A stretch of DNA of 64,000 bases from Henckelia pumila (GCF_033568475.1 NC_133121.1:1612001-1676000); one strand, 5' to 3'. Shown: positions 22,966 through 34,726, counted from the first letter of the stretch. The notes: generated by a model not told the origin, from the letters alone. Translations and numbers: made by a program.

Positions 22966-24084
22966 TCATTGAGAAACTGAAAAGATCAAGCAGCCATTGT
23001 CCCAGCGTACCCTGATCTCTCTCCCCACCTGGAGCCCCTTCTCTCTAATGATTTTGCCCCATTTACCAATTAGATTGTAATAACTTCCACGCCATTTCAA
23101 TTTCATCACATACAAATCACCAGTATCATCATCCCGAGCATTAATACCAACTTGATGTTCATTCCTCAATTGTTCTCGAGCTTGGGGTGTCCAATAGAAA
23201 AGAATATGGTCTTCGACTGCTTTCCCGGGAAGAGTAAGGAAAGGATGATTGGTATCCACATCAGACAATGTGAGAGCTTTTTTAACAGGCCAGCTATCGT
23301 GTCCCGATGATGCTGGGACATAACGCTCCTCTGGAACAGAGAAGTATAAGCAGTTATTCATCCATCGTATTCTAATCTCTTGGCCGACACCAAGCCCTTT
23401 ATGTCTTATTATGTTCGCCCACTTTCCAATAAGATTATAATAATTTCCTCGCCACTTCAATTTCATCACATGAGCATCACCAGTATCATAATCTCGTGCA
23501 GTTATGGATACCTGCTCTTCCTTTCTCAAGCTATCTCTTTCTTCAGGAGTCCAGTGCACGAGAATATGGTCCTCAACAGATTTGCGAGGCAACGGAAGGA
23601 AAGGATGATTAGGATCCACATCAGAAGGAGTTAATACCTTCTTAATAGGCCAGTGGTCCTGCGTAATATGTGTTGTAACAGCTCGAATTGGTGGAGCGGT
23701 GACAATCTGCTGTTGCGGAACTGAAAAGTGCAAGCAGCCATTAAACCACCCAAGTTTGATTTCCTGCCCAACTTCAAGTCCCTTCCCGCGGACAACTTTC
23801 CCCCATTTGCCAATGAGATTATAATAGCTTCCACGCCATTTCAGTTTCATCACATACGTTTCACCGGTATCATCGTCTTGTGCGTTAAAATTCACTTGGC
23901 CTTCAGCTCTTAAATGTTGCTCCTGTTGAGGAGTCATATACACCACAATATGAGCCTCGACTTGCTGCCGAGACAATGTCAGGAAAGGATGGGTGATATC
24001 AACATCAGAGTATGTGAGCGCTTTCTTGATAGGCCATTGATCCAGCACCTGGGCTACAGCTTCGTAATATGTTGTTCTCTTCAT
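22966..24084 (-). CDS. Protein of three tandem B3-like (DUF313-type) domains
   Basis: The 372-residue ORF is made of three near-identical modules at about residues 17-122, 145-250 and 265-370. Each opens WPxKKxLTxSDVDxxHPFL, has a central DDDTG or DYDTG turn, then VMKLKWRGxYYNLIGKW, and closes with an xxFSV strand. This is the plant-specific B3-like fold found in single copy in many DUF313/B3 proteins. Little else is present, so function rests on the repeats, presumably nucleic-acid binding in the nucleus. The start is the ATG at 24084, two bases after a splice acceptor (GTGTGTGTAG) that ends a leader intron. The upstream in-frame ATGs lie in that intron. The transcript probably begins in the GC-rich block near 25200-25300. 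Whether all three modules keep binding residues cannot be told from here. Confidence 0.8.
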   Translation of the reverse strand: MKRTTYYEAVAQVLDQWPIKKALTYSDVDITHPFLTLSRQQVEAHIVVYMTPQQEQHLRAEGQVNFNAQDDDTGETYVMKLKWRGSYYNLIGKWGKVVRGKGLEVGQEIKLGWFNGCLHFSVPQQQIVTAPPIRAVTTHITQDHWPIKKVLTPSDVDPNHPFLPLPRKSVEDHILVHWTPEERDSLRKEEQVSITARDYDTGDAHVMKLKWRGNYYNLIGKWANIIRHKGLGVGQEIRIRWMNNCLYFSVPEERYVPASSGHDSWPVKKALTLSDVDTNHPFLTLPGKAVEDHILFYWTPQAREQLRNEHQVGINARDDDTGDLYVMKLKWRGSYYNLIGKWGKIIREKGLQVGREIRVRWDNGCLIFSVSQ

Positions 24085-25189
24085 TCCTACACACACACGC
24101 AAACATAAAACTGCAACCATGAAATTGAGTACACGAGACAGTTGTACAAAATCTTTCCTTTTGGAAGAGACCACATAAGATACACACTAGAAATCCAATA
24201 AAATATTGCAAGGCAGAAGGTATTTTTCTATCACAAAAACAAACATTAACAACCACGTCTCATAAATGGAAGACCATCACTCCACGCACACTGATGCCAC
24301 GGATGTGATGCCATGGTGATCACTGATCAGGTTTAGAGAGAAGTTTTAGCAATTCCTGTGCTTGAGTTAGAACCTCGGAAACCAACATGATTCATCAACT
24401 GCCTGATCGGTAACAGCAATTTCTCTCCTTACCATTTGCATATTGTTTTTCAAGTTGTGGAATCACACTAGTTGCAAATATAGTAATATGAATAATGGTA
24501 ACAAGTAGCACCGATTCTTCCACCAAACAGATAAGCCTACTGTAAACGATTGAATTTATCAATAAACCAAGGAGAATCAGAAAAATCCAATTTTATCCGA
24601 GTATATCATAGTCTGACAAATAAAATCCACAAAATAAAATGACCACATTCTCTAATAATATATTAATGAATTGATATGGAAATCAGGTGCACTTTCTCAC
24701 CTCAGGCTGACCCTAGAGAGATAATGAATTACTACATATTTGGAGGAATTGCACAAAATCATCCGAAAAATAGAACCAAAAGACACAACATCGCCAACAG
24801 ATGCAGAAGCATATATAACATTAATATGTCGAGCCAGGGGAACACACCTATAATTCAAGCGAACTACCTAGTACATCCAATTATCCGACTAGCCACCACA
24901 TAAAGATTCAAAATTGAACCTTTAATCAATGAAAATAAGAAAAAGAACATTCTCTTACTGTTATATGACCCCTCTGCTCGATAATGTCGAGAAAAGCCCT
25001 AGATCCTTGCAAACTGAGAAAAATAATGCGATCCAGCGGGGCCAAGTATTACACAAAAAAGGAAACCAGGCGGTAAAATAGCTTAATTTTATCAATTTGA
25101 TTAAGAGTGAAATAATCAATCGAATCTGGGATTTAACAAGGGTTAGGAATAGCAACAAAAAACGGTGAACAACAGAGCTTCGGAGACTG

Positions 25190-25310
25190 TAGAATCCTGT
25201 GACGAGGCTGCGACAAAGTAGCGACGGTGATGGAAGCGATGGTGGCGGCGGGGACGGGGCAGCGGCGGGGACGGGGATGAGAAATGCGAATGCGATTAAA
25301 TTGGGAATCG
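25190..25310 (-). promoter_or_regulatory. GC-rich probable transcription start of the B3-repeat gene
   Basis: A short block with repeated GGCGGGGACGGGG and GACGGTGATGG motifs stands out from AT-rich surroundings upstream of the three-repeat gene on the minus strand. No ATG-led frame connects with it, so it is most simply a 5' UTR and start region separated from the coding exon by one or more introns. Confidence 0.35.
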
Positions 25311-25372
25311 AAGTGTGAAAATTACATTTATCTCCTCGCTCTATGGCTCCTCGTCATTTTTTTCCCCTTTTG

Positions 25373-26206
25373 GATAATGTTATACTTATATCTACATATA
25401 CTGGACAAGGTTACATAAGGTTAACACTAATACACAATTGTTAAAGTAGGAAATTGTTCCAAAAATTTATAAAAGTTGTTTATTTTCAAATTATAATTGT
25501 TTATTTCTTGCTAAGAAATATATACTTTTATGTATTTTTTAATATTTTACTATTATTTATTGTCTAGATTTACAAGGTTTAAATTGAGTGTCTTAATTAT
25601 ATGATATAAATTTTCAATTTTTGAATAATATTTTACTTTATGGCTTTAGTTTAATATCTTTTCATCGATTTTTTTCCGTAATTGGCCATTCTAGTTGAGT
25701 TATTTGAAAACAATAAATTTTAATTTTTCAAAATTTAATAAAAAATGTTCCGATCTCTTAATGATTGCATACAAATGTATGGTTTTAGTTTGATATTTTT
25801 CTCTTATTTTTTTTGTACTTAACCAATCAAATTGAACTATTTGCAAAAACAGTAGAACTCAACAATTTTTAAAAATAATATATATTATTGTATGCAATAA
25901 CTAAGAGATCACGATATTTCTCATCTAAATTTGAAAATTAAAATTAAATAATATATACCGTTGCATGTAATAATTAAGGAAAAAATATTATTCGAAAAGT
26001 GAAGTTTTCTATCATATAATTAAGACACTCAATTTGAATCTTGTAAAAAAAATTCATTAAATTATTTTTTAGCAAGACAAACAATCGTGGTTTGAAAAGA
26101 TACGATTTTTAGAAAGTTTTGGGATGATTTTTTAATTTAACATAAACATATAACCCACTATGTAACACTCTGTGTATACAATACACATAGAATTATCCAT
26201 AATCTG
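25373..26206. mobile_element. Long terminal-inverted-repeat MITE, about 830 bp
   Basis: The two halves are inverted copies of each other. AAATTGAGTGTCTTAATTATATGATA occurs forward near 25584 and in reverse near 26005-26035, and GATCTCTTA near 25753 matches the reverse strand near 25905. The outer ends are GGATAATGTTATACTTATAT at the left and, read inwards, GGATAATTCTATGTGTAT at the right, followed in both by GTTACATA. No coding sequence lies inside. It is a foldback-like non-autonomous element with arms near 350-400 bp. The arms have diverged moderately, so it is not very recent. Confidence 0.7.
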
Positions 26207-26209
26207 TTC

Positions 26210-27930
26210 CTAATTGTCAAAAAATTATGTCGTCCAAATTAAAGGTATTCATATATAATAAATTGACAGGTTAATATCTCTATTATTCTCTACTATTTTA
26301 TGATAGTTGAGATAATTATAAAAACTAACGGTTTGATGACACCATCTTTTCTTCCCGTTCTACCTTTTTTTTTTTGCAATTACTTTTATATTTTATATTT
26401 TTAAAATATTTTATCCACCTCTTCTATCTCACGTCTCAAGAAACTGCTCCACGCTTTCTCCATTTCTACTCAATGCACGGTTTTTCCCCGAATTTCCATC
26501 GTACTCATATTCTGAAATATGTAAGTTTGTGAATATCTTCCTCTCAATCTATACATTTGTTGTCGTTTTGGATTTACGATTTTGTTTTTCTCAACCAAAA
26601 AATGTCTTAGGGCCAAACCCTAGGCTTCTATTTTGTTTCAAACTACGAAGATCGTTCGCCATACTCAACTCCTAAGTACACAAGTTATTTCTATTTTTTG
26701 ATTTTTCCTTGATTTAATTATTTTCAAGGTTTTGCAGCAAATGGCCCGATGAAGCATATGATTTTCGTAATTACCGAGGTAATTACGGTTTTGTTTTGCA
26801 TATTTTTATTTTACAACACGATTTAATTTATACAAATGAGTTACCTATTTTTGTATATGTTTTTATCTTCTTTACACATCAAGAAGCTTCACCGTGAAAT
26901 TCTTTCAGCCCAATTGTTCGTTGCTTCTTGGACAGATCCAAATCAATTGCTTTAATAACCATATAGTATCAAGTATGTGTTAGGTTCTGAAAGATAATTT
27001 GTGTTTAATTGCGATGTTAATTAAATCAAATGTGTTTTTTAGGTAATATTTGATATGTGAATTGATGTTGTAATTTTTCTCATTGATTTAGTGATGCTCA
27101 AAATGGTGTCCATATTATGCTTAAAAAAAAATTTAAATGTACAATGATCAGGAAAAAAAAAATTGATGTCCATATTATGCTTAGAGGAAAACAAACTGAT
27201 GTCCATGTATGCAATATATAATATTTATCGTGTTATTATTAAATTTACGTGATTTTATATAATATCATAATTAAAATAAGTATTTTAAAACTAAAAATAT
27301 ATTACATGTATGTAATATATTATATTTATATACTATATTAGACACACAGCGCGTGCACTTCGGTGTCTAATATATATAATATATGAACTATTGTTATGTA
27401 ATAATTTAATTGGGTTGTAATTCAAATAAAAAGTCAGTTTTTATCCTATTATTATAATCTAGATTACTTTTAGATACAATTTTGTTAATAAATCATACGT
27501 TTCAATCCTCAAATAGATAATATAATTTTAATTAATAAAATCATATTGAGAATTAAAATAAAAGGTAAATTGACTTTATAATTTGATCACATACCAATTA
27601 AATAATTAAAAATAGTTCATGTACTAATTTGACATATTATCAATAATTTGTACACACAAATGAACTTTACTCGTTAATAATTTTACCATGGATTTTGAAG
27701 TGGATATGTGGTTTCCCAATACCGTGTGTGTTGTTTATATATAATTTTTTTTTAAATAGTATGTCGATATTTATCAAATTGCTCGGATATTTCCATTTTA
27801 TACATCCGTAGAAAAAAAAATATTTCCATTCTTTTTATTTGATTTAAAATTAAATCCCCGACTGTGTTTGTTTTAAAAAAAAAAAGATGATCCAGCTCTC
27901 AACAAAAAAATTAAAAAAAAGAAAAGAAAT
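26210..27930. other. AT-rich spacer
   Basis: No gene or RNA was recognised before the tRNA. TGTCCATATTATGCTTA occurs twice, near 27107 and 27167, as a local duplication. Confidence 0.45.
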
Positions 27931-27937
27931 TCTGAAT

Positions 27938-28011
27938 CGACCACAGTGGGAGTCGAACCCACGACCTTTTGATCCGAAGTCAAACGCGCTAATCCACTGC
28001 GCTATGCGGTC
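27938..28011 (-). tRNA. tRNA-Arg (anticodon TCG)
   Basis: On the minus strand a full cloverleaf is present: acceptor GACCGCA paired with TGTGGTC (one G-U), D arm AGCGCAGTGGATTAGCGC, anticodon arm TTTGA-CTTCGGA-TCAAA with TCG at positions 34-36, and T arm GTGGGTTCGACTCCCAC. The A and B box promoters are intact and no intron is present. A T-rich tract follows the 3' end and can serve as RNA polymerase III terminator. Confidence 0.95.
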
Positions 28012-28019
28012 GGATTTGG

Positions 28020-28880
28020 ATGTTGTCTGATTCAAATCTTATTTAATTAAAACAACATGAGTTGATTGAACTAACTCGACCTTGGTTTGGATGTTTTGCA
28101 GATCACAGTTTTAAAATATAGTTCTCGATTTTTATATTTGTTAATTTTAATTTTGAGAGAAATACGAGGAGAAAATTATGGAAAATCATTTTTATCAAAT
28201 AAATAAATAAACCAAACCTCTCTGTCAATTATTTAAAGTACAAAGATGAAAAGACTCACGAGGTCAAAAGTTAATAATGTTCTCATAATGTAATATAAGA
28301 ACAGAAAAAATATTCATAATTTTCTAACGTCGAATATTCATGTTTTTTTTTTGTTTGCGGCAATTCTAGCTCCTTGCATATACTATATTTTAATTCAATA
28401 GACAATAATCGTGATAAAAAAAATTGATTATATATAATATTCATCAAATACCAAATGATCTAACATGATATCGATTGTGAACTCCGATCTGAAAATTCAA
28501 TTATATATGTTTCAGAAGTTAATTTTTCGAATATATTTTATGTTTGAGTAGTTAAGTAGATTTGTGAGATGAGTTGATCAATCCATATTTATACTGAGTA
28601 GTATTAATTTTAACATAAAAATAATTTTTTTTTCAATAATGAATTAGGTTCAGTCGGAGATCTAGTCTGCATCAAAATTGAGTATAAATTAAGCAATAAA
28701 CAGTGTAAAATGACAAAATCCAAATAAAAGAAGAAGAAAAATCTTCAGTTGACTGTTTGATTGAATAAAATATAGCCTTCCCACAAATCTCATGTTTTTT
28801 CAACATGGTTGCTGCCATGCATGTGACCATCCCGACTGTTTGTATAATTATCTAATATACTATAATAATAATCGGTTTAT
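28020..28880. other. Spacer upstream of the MLO gene
   Basis: AT-rich DNA with no feature recognised. It probably contains the MLO-like promoter, but no motif was decisive. Confidence 0.4.
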
Positions 28881-29053
28881 TTAAATACTGAATAAAAACA
28901 TGTGCAAGGCCAGCATCCCACTTCACCATTTCATGTATCTTCTTCAAGAAAATCACACACATTTTCTTGCAAAAGAGCTGTACCGTTGGAGAAGAAAGAG
29001 CCCGTTTGCATTTCGCGGCGCGCCTAAGCTGTTGGATCGAATCGAGTGCACAA

Positions 29054-32000
29054 ATGGTGGAGAGTATCCAAAGGGAAGGGAGATCTTTGGAGGTGACACC
29101 AACATGGTCTGTTGCTACTCTCACCACTTTCATGGTTTTCGTCTGCTTGTTTGTTGAACGCTCCATTTTCCGATTCGGAAAGGTTGGTCGATCCGCGAGT
29201 CGCCTTTCTCTTCTTTGTGATAGTTTAGTTTATAATTGCTGCTGTTTTATGTGTGTGTTTTTCTAATGCAGTGGTTGAAGAAGACAAAGAGAAAGGCATT
29301 GTTTGCTTCTTTGGAGAAAATCAAGGAAGGTGCATGTAGTTATAATTTATATATATTAAAAAGCACATCTTTTTTTGTAATATATCGATCTTTTCAATCT
29401 TTGTCCTTTGTGCAGCGTAATGTCTATGTTGTTATAATTTTGTCTCCTATAATTGTGGAGTTGTTATATATATATATATATATGGTGAAAGATTAACCAA
29501 TGTTCCTCGCACTTGTAAATAAAGAATTTTAAATTTCACTTTATCATAGCATTGGAAATTCAAATACAAGTTTGCATTTCCATTTAAAATCTCAAGTGAT
29601 CAGCTATTAAAAAAAAAAAAGTGTGAGTCAGATATAAAATTTAATATGTTGATAAAGATTGCTGAAACTTGTATTGGAAATTTGGGGCAGAGTTGATGCT
29701 TCTTGGCCTTATATCTTTGTTGCTGGGGCAATGGTCAAAGTGGATCTCTCAAATCTGTGTAAACTCATCACTATTCACCAGCAAATTCTACATATGTTCC
29801 GAGGAAGATTATCCCGAGAATAAGAGAATCTTGTTCTCGGGGAAACTGGATTCTGTCAATGGGACTGATATTCCTCCGAAAGGATTGATTTACGGTGCAT
29901 ATCACAGCTGCGGTGAGGTAACGAAACGGATGGTGTTCAATGTGTTTTCTCGGAGAGAATTGTGGGAGAAAAGGGATACGGATTGAGGCGTTTGCTCGTG
30001 TTTTCAGGGGCGCGAACCGTTTGTTTCTGCAGAAGGACTCGAACAACTCAACCGGTTCTTGTTTGTTCTCGGTATAACTCATGTTCTATACAGTTGTGTG
30101 GTAGTTGGCTTATCTATGAGCAAGGTAGACATTTTCATCTTCATTTGCAATTTCAAATCTATCAGAAACTTTTTGCGAAAAATACCGGGTTGCAGAGGAA
30201 GGCTTAACATAAACCTTCAACCTGATCATAGTCCTAACTCGGTTCCTAAATGCAGATATATAGCTGGAGGAAGTGGGAGATTCAGGCAGGCCTGGTGGCT
30301 GAGGCGAATGCACAAGGTATTTCAAATTCTTGTGTAAATCAAATCCTTCATCCTTTTAACTACTCAAAAATTCACTATTAAGCACGAGTTTGGTTAGCAG
30401 CAAAGAACAAGGTGATGAGACGACAATCAACCTTTGCATTGCATCGTGCATCCCATCCATGGAGTAGGAGTCGAGTTCTCATCTGGATGGTATCACTTCT
30501 CATCACTACTTTCATGCCATCTCTCGATCATATATTCGTCTTTTGCGTATATTCAACTCCAACTCAAGCTTAGCTTACATGTCCACATTCAATATATGTA
30601 GCTTTGCTTCCTTAGACAATTTAGAAGTTCAGTGCAGAAGTCAGATTATATGGCATTGAGACTGGGTTTCATCACCGTGAGTATTCAGTCAAGAAACTAT
30701 AATATGATTTTTTTTTTTACTAAGAACAGGAGAAGTGAGTGAGCTTATCTGTGAATTTGCAGAATCACAGATTGCCTCAGTCCTACAATTTTCATAAATA
30801 CATGGTTCGCGGCATGGAAGACGAATTCTATAAGATCGTCGGAATCAGGTATTTCACACCACCTGTCCTTGACAAAAGGAACCAGGGAGTTTATATTAGG
30901 TGACTCTGAGCATCTTTTCTTGAGCTATAACTTTTTTGTTTTTTTTTTGAAGCTGCCCACTTTGGGGTTACGCCATTCTCTGTATCTTCATAAACGTGCA
31001 CGGTACTAAGTTCGATCACACATACATCAAGATCAAATGCACCAGTTTCTTGAAATAAATTAAAGTCCTTGTGCCTCTCAAAAAAAAATAAAAAAAAATT
31101 AAAGTCCTGGTGATTGTTTGTCGTGGTTCAGGGCTGAACATCTACTTCTGGCTTTCGTTTATACCCGCAATCGTAAGTTGTCTGCAGCTTCTTGTCTAGT
31201 TCCACTCGTTTACATTTCTAACGCGCACAGAGTTGTCATGTTAAAAGCTTGTCATGGTAGTGGGGACGAAACTCCAGCATGTTGTGTCCCTGTTAGCACT
31301 AGAAATTGCCGAGCCAAGAGATCCATCCATCGCGAATCAAGTGAAGCCCAGAGACGATCTATTTTGGTTCGGGAAACCCGAAGTTTTGCTACGTCTGATA
31401 CAGTTCATATCATTTCAGGTGAACCACGCATTCCGAGCTTTATGGCACACATGAAAACTTAAAAAGTATGGTACTGATCTTTTAGCCTATTTTTAGTGCA
31501 GAATGCTTTTGAGATGGCATCCTTTATCTGGACCTTGGTAAGAAACATCTGGAACATGGCCTAGCCTATCCTATCCTATCCTTAGATCAAATTAGGAGCC
31601 ATTGTGATTTGATTTTTTTCCTCTTTTCTTGCAGTGGGGATTCAAAGAAAGATCATGTTTCACAAACAACCACGTGATGATCGTCTTCCGGTTGATTACC
31701 GGGTAATTTCCTTTCCCCAAGCTTGTTCAACTTATTTCGAAAATCAAACTCACTCAAAATCAATGAGCAAGTTTTAGACAGAACTAGCTAGGAGGCATAT
31801 CAATCGTGATCAAGCTCAAATCAATCATCTATCGCGTAACATTCGCGTTTTTCTGCAGAGTCCTCGTGCAGTTCTGGTGTGGCTACAGCACGGTTCCTCT
31901 CAATGTGATCATCACAACGGTGAGTACTAAACAAACTTCTTAGCTAGTGTTTGAAAAAGCTCACACGAGAGCTTCTCAGTTTTTTCTTTAACAAAATTGT

Positions 32001-32387
32001 GGACGAAAAGCCGCCAATACACTACCTAAGAAGTAAAACAAGAATCGTCGCATTTTCGTTCACGTTTAATCAGCCCCCCCGCGGTTTATGATCCAGATGG
32101 GATCGCGTTTCAAGAAAGCTCTGATCGCCGAGAGCGTTCGAATATCATTACACAGCTGGTGCAAGAGGGTTAAGGAGCGGTCCAGGACTATGAACTCCAT
32201 CGCAACAAGGTCCACATGGTCCATCGACGAAGGAGACGAGACCAACACAGCCGCATCTGGTACCGTGTCTCCATGCTCGTCTCCAGGCTCAACTAGTGCC
32301 CCACTCGAGCTGCCTAATGTAGATCATTGTTTCGAGGTTTCCGATTTAGTAGACCATGAAAAAGGCAGCGAAGAAAAAGGTCCTTAG
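29054..32387 (+). CDS. MLO4: MLO4-like seven-transmembrane protein
   Basis: Fifteen coding exons give a complete 519-residue protein: 29054-29182, 29272-29329, 29691-29917, 30008-30124, 30256-30316, 30401-30489, 30602-30676, 30763-30848, 30953-31002, 31132-31172, 31248-31418, 31502-31537, 31635-31702, 31859-31919 and 32097-32387. All introns are GT-AG and in phase. Family marks include [37 protein letters not shown] in the first extracellular loop, and [14 protein letters not shown]. The C-terminal calmodulin-binding stretch is [21 protein letters not shown] proteins are plasma-membrane proteins, recently described as calcium channels. The closest remembered relative is Arabidopsis MLO4, active in root touch and gravity growth responses. 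The C-tail is shorter than in that relative. A small MITE sits in the last intron. Confidence 0.93.
31943..32026. mobile_element. Tourist-like MITE in the last MLO intron
   Basis: The ends GCTAGTGTTTG and, on the other strand, GGTAGTGTATTGG flank 84 bp with GAGCTTCTCAGTTTTTT inside, matching the element at 34611-34726. The flanks are TTA on the left and TAA on the right, as expected of PIF/Harbinger targets, though not identical. It appears to be a degraded, internally shortened copy. Confidence 0.5.
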
Positions 32388-32598
32388 AATTACCGATTAC
32401 GCTCTATACAATATTGTTACTTTGCTGTTGTTTAATGTTATTATATCTATTGAAATTGAATAAATTTCGAAACATTAACGGGAATCAAAAGGAGCTGCGG
32501 TAATCTAATTAAGTTACGAATTATCAATAATGTTATCAAGCACAAATATGAATCATTTATCATCCCAAGAACAAGTTTCCCCAATCCATTACAATACC

Positions 32599-33036
32599 TC
32601 AAGCTGTGAGTTCATCCTCCTTGTGCGTCTCAATGGTGACATCGGACTTGGGGTAAGCGACACAAGTCAAAACCCATCCATCTCCGATCTGATCATCGTC
32701 AAGAAAGCTGCCGTCCTCCTGATCCACGGTGCCGCTCAGCACTTTCCCGGCGCATGAGGAGCAAGATCCGGCGCGGCAGGAGTACGGCAGCTCGTACCCG
32801 GCTTCCTCCGCCTTTTCCAGGATGTAGACATCGTCTTCGCACTGGAAAGTGAGCTCTCCTTCGGGGGTCTTCAGTTTCACGTTGTAAGTGGCCATGCAGG
32901 TGACTCTCATTCCCTTGGAGGCGGCCCGCGGGAGCTTGGGGAGGAAGAGGGAGGTGGGTTGGGTGGTGGTTCTGGTGGTTGGGCTCCGGCGGGGGAGGAG
33001 GGAGGCGCTGATTACGGTGCCGGAGAGAGCGGCCAT
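32599..33036 (-). CDS. Chloroplast [2Fe-2S] ferredoxin
   Basis: This intronless gene encodes 145 residues: a Ser/Thr/Arg-rich transit peptide of about 48 residues, then a mature protein starting [12 protein letters not shown]. The iron-sulfur ligands are Cys87, Cys92, Cys95 and Cys125 ([10 protein letters not shown] and LTCVAY), the standard C-x4-C-x2-C plus distal Cys. The ending [10 protein letters not shown] is typical of leaf-type photosynthetic ferredoxins. It carries electrons from photosystem I to FNR, thioredoxin reductase and other stromal enzymes. The start follows directly on a 5' leader with no intron. The gene lies tail-to-tail with the MLO gene, 211 bases apart, and divergently from RECQ4. 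ATGATAAAAACC on its upstream strand resembles a light-response I-box, but this is weak. Confidence 0.95.
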   Translation of the reverse strand: MAALSGTVISASLLPRRSPTTRTTTQPTSLFLPKLPRAASKGMRVTCMATYNVKLKTPEGELTFQCEDDVYILEKAEEAGYELPYSCRAGSCSSCAGKVLSGTVDQEDGSFLDDDQIGDGWVLTCVAYPKSDVTIETHKEDELTA

Positions 33037-33334
33037 TGTTGGGTTTATCTTTGAAGGGCGGTGATATGGTGGGTTTTTATCATATTAGCAGCCATGGACT
33101 GAGGTTGAGCTTGGAAATGTGTGGCTGTGGCCAATCTGTTTTTGACATTCTATTCTCGTCCACTCATTCGCCTCTGTGGCACTTGGATTTGGATGGGCTT
33201 CTGTATAATTTTCTAGAAACTTATTAGACCAATTTAAATCCCTCTCATCTAATATGGTTGTCAAATATTATAACCCAAAAAAAAAAAAAAAAATCCTAAA
33301 ACATGCATGGATTGCCATAAAGAAATGAGAAATC

Positions 33335-33615
33335 TGTAATTTTGGGTTTGTATATTTGTTATTTTTTGATTTTGATCTCTTATGTTTTTATATTTCTGTT
33401 TTTTTCGAAAAAGCTTATGTGGCAGTTGACATTATATACGTCAGCTCTACATCAACATTACATTGGTATTACGTGAATGTCACATCGTAAAAAGAACCAA
33501 AATTGTAAAAAAAACAAAGATAGATAACGGACTAAAACTGAAATCTGAAATATAAAAGACCGAAATCGAAAAGTGACAAATATTACATACTAAAAAAATA
33601 ATTTTTCCAGAAGAA
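33335..33615. mobile_element. Degraded inverted-repeat element
   Basis: TATTTGTTATTTTTTGATTT near 33352 and, on the opposite strand, AATATTTGTCACTTTTCGAT from near 33590 begin two arms that stay alignable inward (GGTCT or GATCT followed by TTTATATTTC). The centre is about ACATCAACATTACATTGG. It resembles a non-autonomous DNA element. A similar arrangement of motifs recurs loosely near 63690-63910. Confidence 0.4.
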
Positions 33616-34029
33616 ATTTAACCCTTAACTTTGAAAAATACTTTGAAAACATGGATTTTTATAATTTATAATTTAATTATTATAACTACAAGTGCTGTTA
33701 GTAAGATGATCAAAGAGGACTTGGTTCGGTTTTTAACAAAATAAATTGAATCAAGTTAATTCAATATTTTTTAAATTTACTCTTTTAAACTATTATATTA
33801 TATTATATAAGGAAATGGAAGGAAGAGTATATTAGGAATTTTTTTTTTTCAAATCGTAGAGATCATATAATATTTATTTGATTGAAATTAGCAAGTTAAA
33901 ATCGTGTTCAGATCCAATTATTAACTGGATTTTGAGTTTAAGAACTTTTTTTTTTTTTTTTAGTAAAATCCAAATTCATAGTTCTATCTATCTAGTCTGA
34001 ATTACTCCAAGTAAATGTAATTTCCAACA

Positions 34030-34105
34030 TAGGCGGAACTTATTCAAGTTCATTGTGGGCAACCACTCGCACTGAGCTAAAAAAAAAGAGTATTATATAT
34101 AGGTG
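34030..34105. repeat. Dispersed repeat copy (pair with 6040-6115)
   Basis: CATTGTGGGC, CGCACTGAGC, a poly-A run and TATTATATATAGG appear in the same order as in the copy near 6040. It lies immediately upstream of the LINE fragment, so the two may belong to one element or have inserted separately. Confidence 0.4.
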
Positions 34106-34149
34106 TTTTATATATATATTTTTAAAAATATTTGTAACATGCTATACAC

Positions 34150-34580
34150 GCGAAGCTGATGGGCTTCTGACTCATGTGGGATGGGGTCTCCTTCGGGGTC
34201 AACCCTTTTAAGAAGAAAGGTGGTGCTCGAAGCTATTATGTGGGCTATCTCGTTGGAGATTCAATATGTTGTATTTGAGACAGATTCTAAGTTGGTGGTT
34301 GATACGGTATTTTCAAATCAGATAGATTGAAGTGAGTTTGGAACATTAATTGGAGAATGTCGTTGCTATTTTCTCAGAGAAACAAATTTCAAGTTTCAAT
34401 TTGTGCGAAGACAAGCGAATATGGTAGCTCATTTACTTGCTAGGGCGACCAATTCTGATGCTAGTCCTTGTATTTTTTATGATGCCCCTTTTTTATTATG
34501 GATGTACTAATCTCGGATTGTAATAACTCTTTGATAGTTGAATGAAATCTCTGTTTTGTGAGTTATTCTTAAAAAAAATA
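34150..34580 (+). mobile_element. LINE 3' fragment with RNase H-like domain
   Basis: Translation of about 34226-34510 gives a plant non-LTR RNase H-like domain: EAIMWAISLEIQYVVFETDS, KLVVDTV, then FVRRQANMVAHLLARAT and a stop. One in-frame stop interrupts it after SNQID. The sequence is followed by short 3' DNA and an A-rich end (CTTAAAAAAAA). No reverse transcriptase or endonuclease part is present, so it is a 5'-truncated copy, the usual outcome of target-primed insertion. Confidence 0.65.
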
Positions 34581-34610
34581 CTATAGTTGTAAGTTGTAAC
34601 AATTGACTAA

Positions 34611-34726
34611 GGCAGTGTTTGGGAGAGCTTCTCGGCTTTTCCGTTAACAAAAATTTGAAATTTTGTGAAATTTTTGTTTATCGAAAAATTGAGAAGTACT
34701 TCCTAGAAACTCTCCCAAACACTACC
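34611..34726. mobile_element. Tourist-like (PIF/Harbinger) MITE with TAA target duplication
   Basis: The left end GGCAGTGTTTGGGAGAG and the right end, on the opposite strand, GGTAGTGTTTGGGAGAG differ at one base. Both sides are flanked by TAA (34608-34610 and 34727-34729), the standard three-base target duplication of this superfamily. The 116 bp interior is non-coding and itself palindromic around ATTTGAAATTTTGTGAAATT. Well-kept ends suggest a fairly young insertion. Confidence 0.8.

Noticed and set aside
23380-24108. Plus-strand open frames across the B3-repeat gene
   Set aside because: Antisense shadows that recur with the module period.
27850-28035. Minus-strand open frame of 61 codons
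   Set aside because: It is the tRNA-Arg sequence read as protein.
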